Part shown: positions 23,130-32,613 of the stretch, piece by piece
Numbering within the stretch: the stretch's first letter is position 1
Layout: every line of letters starts with the position of its first letter
Source of the DNA: Leptodontidium sp. MPI-SDFR-AT-0119
Lineage: Eukaryota > Ascomycota > Leotiomycetes > Helotiales > Leptodontidiaceae
Direction: 5' to 3'
Length of the DNA stretch: 64,000 bases
NCBI GenBank assembly: GCA_020726505.1
Contig: JAHLEZ010000023.1
Coordinates: 620,001 to 684,000 of the forward strand
Position numbers and translations under genes: made by a program
The notes under the pieces: generated by a model
The model's input: the letters and a program-made list of their open reading frames with translations, nothing else
Databases searched by the model: none
What the model was told of the DNA's origin: nothing

Positions 23130-23725
23130 TAGCAAGTGTAACTTTTTGATATACTATTATAAAACACGCTAAGAGAGCTTAACGGCTACAAATATTAAAG
23201 CTAGTTAAAGAGCTACTGGCTTATAGCTAGTAAGTATAGTAAAACTATTAATGAGCCGATTATTATTAGGAAATAATAATTAAGAGCTAGAAACTAGTGT
23301 TTCTAAGGACCTTTAGACTATTAAGGAAATGAAGAAATTATTAATTATTTAGTTTACGCCAAAGGCAAGTAAAGAATTTAGGTTATAACTTAACACTTTA
23401 TTTAAATTATTATATAACAATCTTTTAACACATCGACTACTCTTTAATAAAGCTATTAAAGCTTTTGATTAAAAGGACTCCGTATTAAGATAGGCAGAGA
23501 TGAAAATACAGTAATTAAAAGTTAAATTAAATTAATTACAACCACGTAAAAAACAGAAAGTGCAAACTAATCTAAATTCCAAGTTTGCAAATATTCAGGC
23601 TATTTAAAGAGCTCAAATTACAGCTAGAGATTAGGAAATTGTACCTATTAATTCAGATTCAGTAGGAGATTCTAATACTACAAAAGATTGTATAGAAATT
23701 GAAGAGTTATAAAATAATGAAGTGT
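23130..23725 (+). pseudogene. pogo/Fot1-family transposase relic, C-terminal region
   Basis: Translation with several stops reads ESLTATNIKA...RATGL, then (after short gaps) LTHRLLFNKAIKAFD, QPRKKQKVQTNLNSKFANIQ and DSVGDSNTTKDCIEIEEL. These blocks match in order the tail of Fot1/pogo-like transposases (the GWRATGLWP region, a coiled segment, K-rich R/KKRKK, NSKFAxI, acidic end). TGG-to-TAG explains most stops. The DDE core lies outside or has been lost. Confidence 0.6.
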
Positions 23726-23862
23726 TGTTGTAGGTAGTGGTAAAATTGCGGGGTGTCCGGAATGGTGGGGTGGGGACTTAGACCTCTTTATTAATTGTTT
23801 TTTAAGCAACCATGGGCAGGCAAGTGGTCTATTTTTCACCTCAAACGATCGGGTTCTTCGAA

Positions 23863-23938
23863 GGCAAGGTCTTGCTCGGCAGAGCCTTGCTGGGCAGAGT
23901 CTTAGGAGGTAGAGTATTGGGAGGCAGAGGTTTAGGGA
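23863..23938. repeat. 15-bp tandem repeat, about five units
   Basis: Units close to GGCAGAGTCTTGGGA. Read on the minus strand they give a pentapeptide repeat of the type K-T-L-P-S/P, continuing the frame that lies downstream of the Helitron-like segment. Confidence 0.6.
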
Positions 23939-24590
23939 GGAGGATCGTTCATTCGTGATCGAGCATTAGGATTTTCCGGCACAAATAGAGAAGAAGGATC
24001 AATTATATATACATGAGACCTAGCGACAGAAACAACATCTGAATTATCAATATCTGACATTTTAAAGTGATTTTGGTGTTTAGAATACAAGTTGGAATAA
24101 GCCAAATGCTCAAGCCCAGGCATCAACAACAAACTGATATAGAAAAGCGTGAAGAACAGCATTATATTGCCCGCGAGAGTCAGCAACATTAAAGCCGGCG
24201 CTAGGCCGGACGGGTAAACCGAAATCCGGATTGCTTTGATACACCAGAAGCCTGAACTTCAAGAACAGTTTCAACCACGTCAGTGCCATCAGCATGGTTA
24301 GCCTCGTCAGCCTCGTCAGCCTCACCAATATCGACTCCGGATATTGAAGGCGGGACCCTTCGGTCTAGATGATCGCTTCGCGAAGCCATAAGGGTGTCCC
24401 GATGCCAGCCATTCTCACCGTTGAGGAAGAGCAACGGATACATCAACGGTAGGTATTTCAGCGAGGCATCCGGTATATTCTGAAATTGACCATCGGAACG
24501 ACGCTTGACCGTGATATCTCTTACTTGTGCTGACACTCCGCCAATAGCTAGTTTCGATATTTCAACACATGGCCATTACAAGCTGGATTT
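23939..24590 (-). pseudogene. Helitron rep/helicase N-terminal domain fragment
   Basis: Minus-strand frames 24536-24201 and 24328-24110 carry RDITVKRRSDGQFQNIPD, YLPLMYPLLFLNGENGWH and, farther on, SRGQYNAVLHAFLYQFVVDAWA. These blocks are characteristic of the Helitron_like_N region of fungal Helitrons (IxVRRR..., YPLLFPxGExGW, Q-x-x-VDA-x). An acidic DEADEANHADG tract lies between. The frame is interrupted between blocks and the rolling-circle and helicase motifs are absent, so this is a piece only. It sits about 110 bp downstream of the end of the split AhpC/TSA gene, on the same strand. Confidence 0.6.
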
Positions 24591-24860
24591 GGAGCCAACT
24601 TTATCCATGAACCCAATCGCAGAGAAAGCTATTTGAACAAACCTGATCAACAGTATGCTCAACATCACATGTGTTAGGAAGTTGATATTTTCGCTTCTTC
24701 GTCTTATCTCCATCGTCTCTCAATTTCATTGTGCGAATCACCCTTCCCCTTCAGGACATTTACTAACTCTTCCACCGTCCAATGATCCGACGTAGTCTTC
24801 ATCCTATGCACCCACTCACACTTTCCCGCCCTGAAAATCCACTCCCCACCATTCTGACTA

Positions 24861-26887
24861 TCCGATTTGGCGGTATTGCGACTTTTAGCGGCTTGGCGGG
24901 CTCCCTACTAAAAGTCAGGTAAACAAACCATGTAAACAAACTAAATAAATCGTAACTTTTCACTGCAAATATGCCACCAAACGGTTTAAAGAATGTTGTC
25001 GCTGATTCTACGGACCCCGCTATTATACGCCCTGACTTGCCTCAAGTAATATCTACTAGAAGGCGATTTAAACCTATAGATTTGCCCGACTTTCCCCTCC
25101 GAATCAACTTACCCCCTCATATTACTCCAAAAGACGCCTAGAAGATATTTGAACTATTTTGGCTAGAGGAATAAATAAAGATTATCATTAATAATACGAA
25201 CGATCACGCTAATCGGCTATACTATGTCAGGAAACCTTATAAACGGGCGCATCACTAGAAACCTATGTCATTAGGAGAGGAGTATGCCTACCTTGGAATA
25301 CGTATATATATCGGCATTAACCCTCAGAATTAATTATCGCATTATTAGAGGGATTAACTAAATAAGCCGCACTACCGTGATATAATAGAGACTATAAGTT
25401 TAATGCGATTTGAGGCTATCCACAGGGCTTTACGCCTAGCCACGGATAGCCTAGATCATAACTTTGAGTCCGTTTTTAATAAGGTTTACTATATATATTC
25501 TAAACAAACCATTACTTACTAACTTACTTAGTTGGAGCCTTTTATGACCTATATTCGCTAGGTCTCTCGGGAGCTTTAGATCCTAGGTAGAGATATTACA
25601 GTAGATGAGGCAATGTCACGATTTGAGGGCAGATCTTACGACATTATTACTATCCCAGGAAAGCCTATTCTAGAGGGGTATAAGATATAAGTTCTAGCAC
25701 AACAAGGGTACTTCTTAAATTAGGTATTCCATCGCAAAGGGATTATCAAAAACCCTATATTAAAAGGAGGGCCCAGAAGTCTATAGAAAGTCACACAACC
25801 TCGGGAACTAAGAGACAACAACTCCTCTACTGTCGTCGCACACTTAATAGCCTCTCTCCCTAACCAAGGCAAAGGCTTTTTAGTCTATTTAAACAACCTC
25901 TTCACAAACGTTAAGCTCCTAAAGTATAGCCGATAACGCGAGTGGGGGGCTATAAGCACTTGCACAACTAAATCCGGCATCCTCAAGCGGTTTTGTGATA
26001 TAAAGAAGGAAGACGCTAAGAGAGATGTTATACCTTAGGGAACCTTACATACTAAGCTAACTAAGGACGAGGAAATTAACATGTTTACTTAGAAAAATAA
26101 CGCTCTTGTACTATTTATATTAACTACAGATAATAGCGAAGAAGAAGTAGAAACACTCAGAAAGCGGCCCTCAGAAACCTCTACCTCAACAAAAACCGCT
26201 AGAGCACTATTCAAAGGCCAAGCAAGAGCTTAGTTAAAGATTCCTACCTTTGATTATCGATACAACCACAACATAAACACTATTAATAAGGGAAATCAAC
26301 TCAAAAAGCAAAACTCTGTTTCACGGAAGATTAAGCTTAGCGGCCACTATTCGCTAGTTGATTAGAGTATTAATACAACACTTATTAACGCCTTCAAGAT
26401 CTCCTTTCACTTAGATGTGCCCGATAAAGAAAAATAGACTAATCAAGAGGACTTCCGTACTGCGATTCTCCAGGAATGTTTACGTCGTGGGCGAGAAACA
26501 CATATAAAGCGCAAACGATCAGCTAGTACTTCTATACCTCCGATCTTAGGTCTCCCTAAGGAGGAGTATACTTTAGAAAGAAGAGACTTCGCTTAAGACT
26601 GTGTTATATGTAAAAAAGAGGGCATTTCCCGGGTAGTTAAGAGGAGGATCCTAGGGGAGCTTTCCACGAATATCCCACTAAATATAACCGGATCCGGATG
26701 CAAGAAAAGCACGCGATTTGGCTGTAAAGTCTATAACATTCCCCTTTATAAGGATAACACTTGTTTTGCCCGGTATTATAGCTTAAAATAGAGATGTTGT
26801 GATTACAGTCTGAATGCCCTCATATTTTAGTGGGGGATTTGGCCGCCAAGACGCTAAAAGTCGCATCCGAAGCACCGCCAAATCGGA
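24861..26887 (+). mobile_element. piggyBac-domain DNA transposon with TA flanks, 2027 bp
   Basis: Imperfect terminal inverted repeats of about 50 bp start TCCGATTTGGCGGT at each end and share a GCGACTTTTAGCG block; the right one has about six extra bases. Both ends are flanked by TA (24859-24860, 26888-26889). The insertion lies in the opposite orientation within the AhpC/TSA-type gene. Confidence 0.85.
24971..26795 (+). pseudogene. piggyBac-like transposase (DDE_Tnp_1_7), near full length, RIP stops
   Basis: Begins MPPNGLKNVVADSTD. Along one frame with many TAG/TAA codons come: an N-terminal block (PLRINLPPHITPKDA), the conserved M/L...EEYAYLGIRIYIGI, TISLMRFEAIHRALRLAT, then ITVDEAMSRFEGRS (first catalytic Asp region) with IPGKPILEGYKI, a VYLNNLFT-like LVYLNNLFTNVKLL, a long middle region, YNHNINTINKGNQL, LVDXSINTTLINAF, and a Cys-rich tail (CVICKKEG...CKVYNIPLYK...CFARYY). 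The order is that of complete piggyBac-family transposases. In-frame stops mostly replace Trp or Gln. The protein is not made. Confidence 0.85.
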
Positions 26888-27731
26888 TAGTCTCCACCTT
26901 GAACACCCCAAATCCGCTCCAGACTATTTGTCTCACACTTCTCATGATAAGGCTCAATAGCGAATGTTTCATATAGGCTGGTCTTGTAGAACTAGCTAAG
27001 GATTTGTTCATCTGGAGCTTGTCATATAATTATGCGACAAGTAGGGTCCATGAAGATTGAAAACTCGCAGGGTGTTTCTACAGTATAAGGGAGGATGCGG
27101 GATGGGTCACTGCAGCCGATGACAGCAACCCGGGAGGGTCCGGTAGGCAGTGGAAGTGTAGAGAGGACATTGGGGGTGATGCTCGTCGGTAGGGAGCGGA
27201 CATAATCTTGATCGAGGGAGCAGAAGAAGTGGCGTACTAATTTATAGACTGTTAGTAGCCATTTCAAGGTAGGGGACACACTAGTAATAAGAGATTTACT
27301 GAATATGACAATGGCGGTGATGACGCCGTCCTTTGGATCAACCATTTGGCCAAATCGAATGGATTTGCCGTCGTGAGAAAGTACCGGAAGGTTATAGGTA
27401 TCGGAGATAGTCTTTTCATCAGGAATGGCGTCTGGAGATTTGGGGAGGGATGGTTTAGACATTATGAGTGAGCAAGATGATAATGCAGAGTCAACGGCCA
27501 AGCCGGTAAGGAAGTAGTTTGGTCAGTAGGATTGATATGCAAGATCCAAGGTTTTCGAGGCTTGAAGTACAGACAAGATGCACCAGTGAATAGGCTAAGA
27601 AACGTGGAAAACAAAATCGATTTTTCTGTCTCGATCTGCCAGTATACTCTTGCATTGACATCTTGGCATGTTGCGCCAGGCCCGATACGTGGAAAGGTAG
27701 TTTGTTGCCAGGTAAATGCAGGAGTTATGGA

Positions 27732-28022
27732 TTATATTGGAGTTGAGTGGCCTGTCACAGACTTAGCCAAGACTACCCTGGTTCCAACAACCATGCTGTG
27801 CGGAGGATCCGGCAGCGAAATGACGGTTATGGTGGGGCTGCTGCCCGCGAACCATGTACGCGTCATTTGTTCTAATTTGGCATCTTCATGTGACAGATCT
27901 TTGCTAACTAAAAAACCAGCGACACCAAATTCGCCTTCTACTTTACCTCGCTGCCATAATCTCTTCGTCGACAGCATCTGGTCAAGGTCATGAAGGATGA
28001 GGTAACGGCCAGAATCAGACAT
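27732..28022 (-). CDS. Hypothetical coding segment, unrecognised
   Basis: A 96-codon open frame with balanced composition (GRYLILHDLDQMLSTKRLWQ...) lies upstream of the AhpC/TSA-type gene on the same strand. It lacks a clear continuation, splice partner or domain. It may be an exon of an unresolved gene or chance. Confidence 0.2.
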   Translation of the reverse strand: MSDSGRYLILHDLDQMLSTKRLWQRGKVEGEFGVAGFLVSKDLSHEDAKLEQMTRTWFAGSSPTITVISLPDPPHSMVVGTRVVLAKSVTGHSTPI

Positions 28023-28692
28023 GAGCCGGAATATTGCAGGGGTTGGTGCAGAGAATCGTCTCTCGAGGAGGTCGTTTGTCGGAAGAGCGGGTCGTTTATT
28101 GTGGAGGTGTATGCTGTAAGGTTAGAAGCAGAGCAGAAGGCCAGACTCCGAAGGTGAGCAGAAATCGGACCTTGTCAACGAGGAGTTTGTGGGAGCATGG
28201 CATGAATCAGGGCCTGAGCAGATCACCGAGATGCGTACAGTACAAACCGGGTGGCGTGTACAAACTAGGTGGTGCTGCCCCGCTGTCATGCTGCGTCGAC
28301 CTGTTAACGAGTGAAGTACGGTCTCCAGGCCATCCACCTAACAGGACAGGGGCAGCGGACGTTGAGATTACAATCACATGCACGGAAGTGATGTCTATTA
28401 AAAATCTGGAACGTGAACGTGAAAGCAAAGGAGGACCAATGATCGGATCTCACTACCGTCACATGTACTGATCCAATTTGTGGTGACATCATTATAATGA
28501 TACACGATCCGCCACTGGATCCAGAACTTCCGCGAACCAATACTGGGGCGTGAATAGGTTTGGTCGGCCAACGTAGTCAGGCCATCATCTCACCTTACAG
28601 CATGGCCATTATAAAAGTGAGGTTCTTCGTCGATTCAATTGAAGACAAAAAAGTGGTTCATCACCATCTTTTTGAAATTCACCAAAACAAAG
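28023..28692. other. Intergenic, nothing recognised
   Basis: Overlapping open frames on both strands have mutually inconsistent codon use and no motif. The last 100 bases should include the promoter of the GFA gene at 28693. Confidence 0.35.
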
Positions 28693-29157
28693 ATGGCCAC
28701 GACCGGAAGCTGCCTCTGCGGAAAATTGACCTACTCATATACTGGCGAGCCTGCAAAAAAGGTGGGTTGCCTTTTATGCTACTCTTATCGCCCCTACTAA
28801 CCGTACTCGAAGGCTGTCTGCCATTGTCTCGAATGCCAGAAACTGACCGGGACCGCATTCACTTCCAACTGGCTTGTTCCCCGTGAAAATTTCACCCTCA
28901 ACGGCACTCCGAAGTATAACAGCTTTATTCAAGAGATCGGCGTTGAGGTGAAGTACTCGTTCTGTGGCGACTGTGGGACTGTCATTGCCAAGCAGTCAGA
29001 GGCGGATATGTTCAAACCTTTCTACCTTGTCCAGGCTGGGACGATCGCCACGGAGCCATTGGTCAAGGAGAAGCCTGACGTGGAGTTCTGGGTTAGCCGC
29101 AAGGCTAGCTGGTTGGATGAGGTGAAGGGTGCGGCGCAAGCGCAGAAGTTCTCGTGA
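28693..29157 (+). CDS. GFA-family (CENP-V/GFA domain) Cys-rich protein, 137 aa
   Basis: ATG at 28693 gives MATTGSCLCGKLTYSYTGEP. A 51-nt intron at 28762-28812 (GTGGGT donor, CTACTAAC branch site, CGAAG acceptor) joins residue Lys23 to AVCHCLECQKLTG. The zinc-binding Cys pattern of the glutathione-dependent formaldehyde-activating (GFA) fold is complete: CLCG at about 7-10, CHCLEC at about 26-31 and FCGDCGT at about 78-84. Length (137 aa) is normal for the small fungal members and the stop is intact at 29155-29157. Family members are zinc proteins, some catalysing formation of S-hydroxymethylglutathione; most fungal paralogues are uncharacterised, so the reaction here is unproven. The gene is free of RIP-type mutations although transposon relics lie on both sides. 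Confidence 0.88.
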
Positions 29158-29611
29158 GAAATTGTTTACACTACGCCTCACATAGTTGTCACGTCCCTCT
29201 TCAGGACGTCAATTTTTCCTAAAACATAGCCAGCGTATTGCCATGCTCTGAAGCACATGGTGACTAGTATTATGTATATGTAATAGTAACGTCTATCCCT
29301 ACGTGCCGGAACGACTTCATAGGTTGCGGGTCTCAAATCTCTACCACATAAATATATAAAGTTATAATTAGTTTGCTATTATTCTTTAGCTATTTCTCTA
29401 TAAGGGTTCGGTTTTCAGTTAGAAAATACTATGGTTGTGGTCATATTATTAATTGTCCCGTTAATGGCGTTAAAAGCCCTTTTTTCGCATATTTAAGAAG
29501 TATCCACACGGCTTTAGACACCTGGACGAAACGTTGCAGTGGATGAGTGCATGAAGAGATTTACCGGCCGAGCAAAAGAGACAACAATTATGCCTTCTAA
29601 ACCTATCCCTA

Positions 29612-29821
29612 TCTCTTCCACACTCAAACGGAACGTTTTTAACCTTTTGGATCCCAGTGGAGCGGAATTGAGAAGCGAGGCTTGGCCAGCGAATCCGGTG
29701 ATAGGTTTCTGGTGGATCGCTCATTTAAACTGGAGATATACTCGCTTCGAGAGCCAGATTTGGGTGTTCTACTCCACTTCTGAGTGCACCGACAAAACGT
29801 TCCGTTTGAGTGTGGAAGGGA
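29612..29821. mobile_element. 210-bp MITE with TA target duplication
   Basis: Terminal inverted repeats TCTCTTCCACACTCAAACGG (left) and TCCCTTCCACACTCAAACGG (right, reversed) extend to 28 bp with one mismatch, flanked by TA at 29610-29611 and 29822-29823. It lies between KPIP and KIWVVA codons of a piggyBac transposase; removing it plus one TA restores codon phase. It has no coding capacity of its own. Confidence 0.88.
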
Positions 29822-30325
29822 TAGGCTAAAAAATATGGGTGGTTGCGAAATTTGGCTACTTCCTACGACGGGTATTCCACGCAAAAGGCTCCGGTCTAAA
29901 CGATGGCCCACAAGGTATCAAAGTATCAGTTACGTTAGGTAGAAATAAAAGGGGAAAGGTAGTAATAAAACACAGGCAGTTGTACCCCATTTTCTTGAGT
30001 TATTGCCTGCCCAGCGGTATATCGTCTACTTGGATAACCTCTTTACGTCTAACACCTTACTAGAATACCTTGGAGAGCTAGAATTTAGTGCGATTGGGAC
30101 AGCCAGAATCGATGCCGGTATCGTACAAAAGATCCACCAATTAAAGCTTTAACAACGGCAAGAAAGGACACTACAAAGTGAAGTACAACGAGCTTCACAC
30201 TGCTGTTTCTCCCTCCGGAAAAGTATGTTATATGTTGTGGAACGATAATGCCCCCGCTCTCTTTTTAAGTAATGTAACAACGGCTCTGGCACAGTAGAAA
30301 CGATTCGGAAGAGACCTGGCAAGTC

Positions 30326-30763
30326 CAGTGTTCGCAATAGTATATGCAGTATTTTGATACGCCCCACTTTGGTGGTAACCGTACGGCTTTAAAAATACGT
30401 CGTAGTAACAATATTAATTCAAAAATACGGCACCGTAATCATATAATATTTGAATACGAGTTACTACTGCGACGTATACTGGAATACGGAATGCGGGGTA
30501 AATGGAGGAGTAAATAGGGGTAAAAGAGGGGAGCAAGGGAGAAAAGGGGTAAAACGTGACTTTAAGGTTTGAAAAAGGGGTTAGGGGGACTCTCTTTTGG
30601 GATTAGCGTCGTATCTTGGCATACGGTTAGTATATTGCCGTACCGTACAGTATTACTAGTCCTCTTGTTAGTAATATGCGTGGGCTCTAATACGTACGGG
30701 GTACGTACAAAGAGGGCTCAATACTGCGCTAGTAATACGGATAGTATACTATTGCGAACACTG
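30326..30763. mobile_element. 438-bp hAT-type MITE with perfect 8-bp target duplication
   Basis: Inverted termini CAGTGTTCGCAATAGTATA at both ends, flanked by GGCAAGTC at 30318-30325 and 30764-30771. The CAGTG start and 8-bp duplication are those of the hAT superfamily. The interior holds TACG-rich sub-palindromes (for example AATACGTCGTAGTAAC near 30395 against GTTACTACTGCGACGTAT near 30460) and no transposase. It interrupts the piggyBac frame between RKRPGKS and LTNAGV; excision rejoins these in phase. Confidence 0.92.
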
Positions 30764-31396
30764 GGCAAGTCTTTAACAAACGCCGGAGTTATTAGAGCAT
30801 TCTTTGATAACGCATTTACTAAGACAATTAATGAACCTGTGTCCGCTTGGCTTTATAACCAATTTATAAATACTGTTGATATAATTAGAAATCAATTGAA
30901 GCCTTACAACTCGGGCGAACGTATGATTAGAAGTGGAGGCTGGCAAGCTCTATGGAATTGGCTTTTACACACTGTACTTGTCAACTGTTACCTTCTCTCT
31001 ATTCCTGCTATTATAGAGGACTACTCTCACTTGACAACAGAGGGCAGGTAGACGAAACAAGTCAAGTTTAGGAAGGGGATTATGCGTTCACTACTTCGTG
31101 TAGAGGCAGATAAAGAGGGCACGAGAAAACACCGGCTTTCCCACGGGAATCTAGACGAATTTACAGTTCCATCACATCGCCATTCGCCGATTCAGATGCT
31201 CTGGAAGGGAGACTGTCAAAACTGTCTTGGGGGGAGGTATAGAGACCCCTTAGAAAACAAGTCAAATTAGGGGAGATTTCAGCGAATCTCCAGAGATCTT
31301 CTGTACGGCGCAACACTTAATGGGCCTATAAAGAGTGCAACGTCTTCCTTTGTAACAAAAACAACAGTTTCGATAGCTGTCATAGTAGAATGTAGA

Positions 31397-32613
31397 ATTG
31401 AAGTATCCTCATACAAATCCTGGCTCTCTGATTGGCTGTGATCCCTGTCTCGCTAGAATGCAGTAGTCGCAGCGCTCCATGGGATAAGAATAGGCAGGTG
31501 GGCGAGTTTGTATTGCTTGATAAGGGGGCTGCATGTCTTGACTGATGGGAAGAAGAGTGCTAATCCTGTGAACAGGTTGGAGAGCCAACTTGGTCTACGT
31601 AAACTAGAGGGCCAAAGTCTCTTCGTGTAATGGCGAGAAAGTGTTCCCAGATTTAACGAATGTCATTTTCAGGTTCAAAACAAGCATTTTTTCTGAAGAT
31701 TTTGAATCGTACTTTAACAGATAACACCATTTGTGTGTGCTCACGAAGTCTACTGGTGGTTGACCAGTACAACGCCGGGTCCCTGAACTCGTTGTAGGCG
31801 CAGCTCGCATGCAGATTCGTACCTGTGATTAAAGGCCATTGTAACAATCACTGAGTAAATCCATTTTGATTCGTATTCATCGAAGTCATAAGAATTAGAT
31901 CCCTCCCTCTCGCAGTAGATGGTCACATGATTCCAGTATCCTCCAACCTACATGAAACTTTTCCTCTCTTGACGAAGACTTTGAGCATACTAGTGCTACG
32001 AAGTAAGCGACAGCTCTCGCTGGTAGAGTTTGTGCCAATAGTATCGTGCTGGTAACAATTGACGGCTGCGACATTGGAGATGCAGACCTTGGGGCCTCTG
32101 ACGAATAGGTCGCAAACTGACTGTATTTCGACAATTTTTGACTCTTGTTTCTTGCGATATACCGAAATCATTTCTTTTCCGATAGAAAATCTATAGCCAC
32201 GGAGTTTAGTCACTTCAGTCTAGGTACTCCATGTGAACGTTGACGAAGTGAAGTGAGGATGAGACTTCGTTTTGTGGCAAGGGACAGTTCATTGGGAATG
32301 AAATCCGATTTCCTGCCATGTATATCACATTTCTAGGTGAAAGATTAACGAATCTCGGATCAACCTATCAAGAGCAAAGCCATGTTGTTTAGAAGAACTA
32401 TTATTAAAGAAAGCGCTGATTGTACAAACGAATTAGGAAACTCGTAAAAACCGCTAAAGCGAATGACCAATTCAAAATCTTCCAAAGGTGTCCTGCAATC
32501 GTACGCTCCTGCCGTTAATATCCCCATTCATCTTTCCAAGTTCTTCCCCCTGCCTGAGACTGCCGTCCCTGAGGAGCAGCTTACACAATACCACCACTGT
32601 GATAAGCACCACT
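31397..32613. other. Gene-poor stretch with two unassigned minus-strand open frames
   Basis: Minus-strand frames at 32213-31923 (MTKLRGYRFSIGKEMISVYRKK...) and 31847-31604 have plausible composition but no joinable splice sites or domain that I recognise. They may be parts of a decayed gene. Confidence 0.25.

Larger units (their letters stand above)
24704..27462 (-). pseudogene. AhpC/TSA-type (Prxl2-like, thioredoxin-fold) gene split by a transposon
   Basis: The start is ATG at 27462 (MSKPSLPKSPDAIPDEKT...). A 63-nt intron (27299-27237) joins ...AIVIF to IRHFFC, giving the family's RHFFCxxxQDYVR...VAVIGCSDPSRI...CEFSIFMDPT core. Near 27025-27030 one extra base breaks the frame between DPTCRI and YDKLQMNKSL. 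The frame then runs to VFKVET (about 26889), is interrupted by a 2027-bp element, and resumes beyond it as SQNGGEWIF...CEWVHRMKTTSDHWTVEELVN to a stop at 24704-24706. Removing the element with one TA restores the frame exactly. The second Cys of the usual CxxC site is absent (CSLDQ), common in this subfamily. The family is an uncharacterised thioredoxin-like redox group. Non-functional here because of the insertion and the frameshift. Confidence 0.85.
29500..31396 (+). pseudogene. piggyBac-like transposase relic hosting two MITEs
   Basis: The sequence opens at PGRNVAVDECMKRFTGRAKE...KPIP (first catalytic Asp region), is interrupted by a 210-bp MITE, and resumes at KIWVVAKFGYFLRRVFHAKG. It continues through DNLFTS-like and LLEYLGELEFSAIGTARIDAG-type blocks in alternating frames to KDNAPAL-like and RKRPGKS. 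After a 438-bp hAT MITE come LTNAGVIRAFF, VSAWLYNQFINTVDI, GGWQALWNWLLHTVLVNCYLL and a Cys-rich tail (CQNC...CNVFLCNKNN...CH) to a stop near 31393. The N-terminus before the catalytic Asp is missing. Fewer RIP stops than in the other relics, but frames are broken. Confidence 0.8.
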
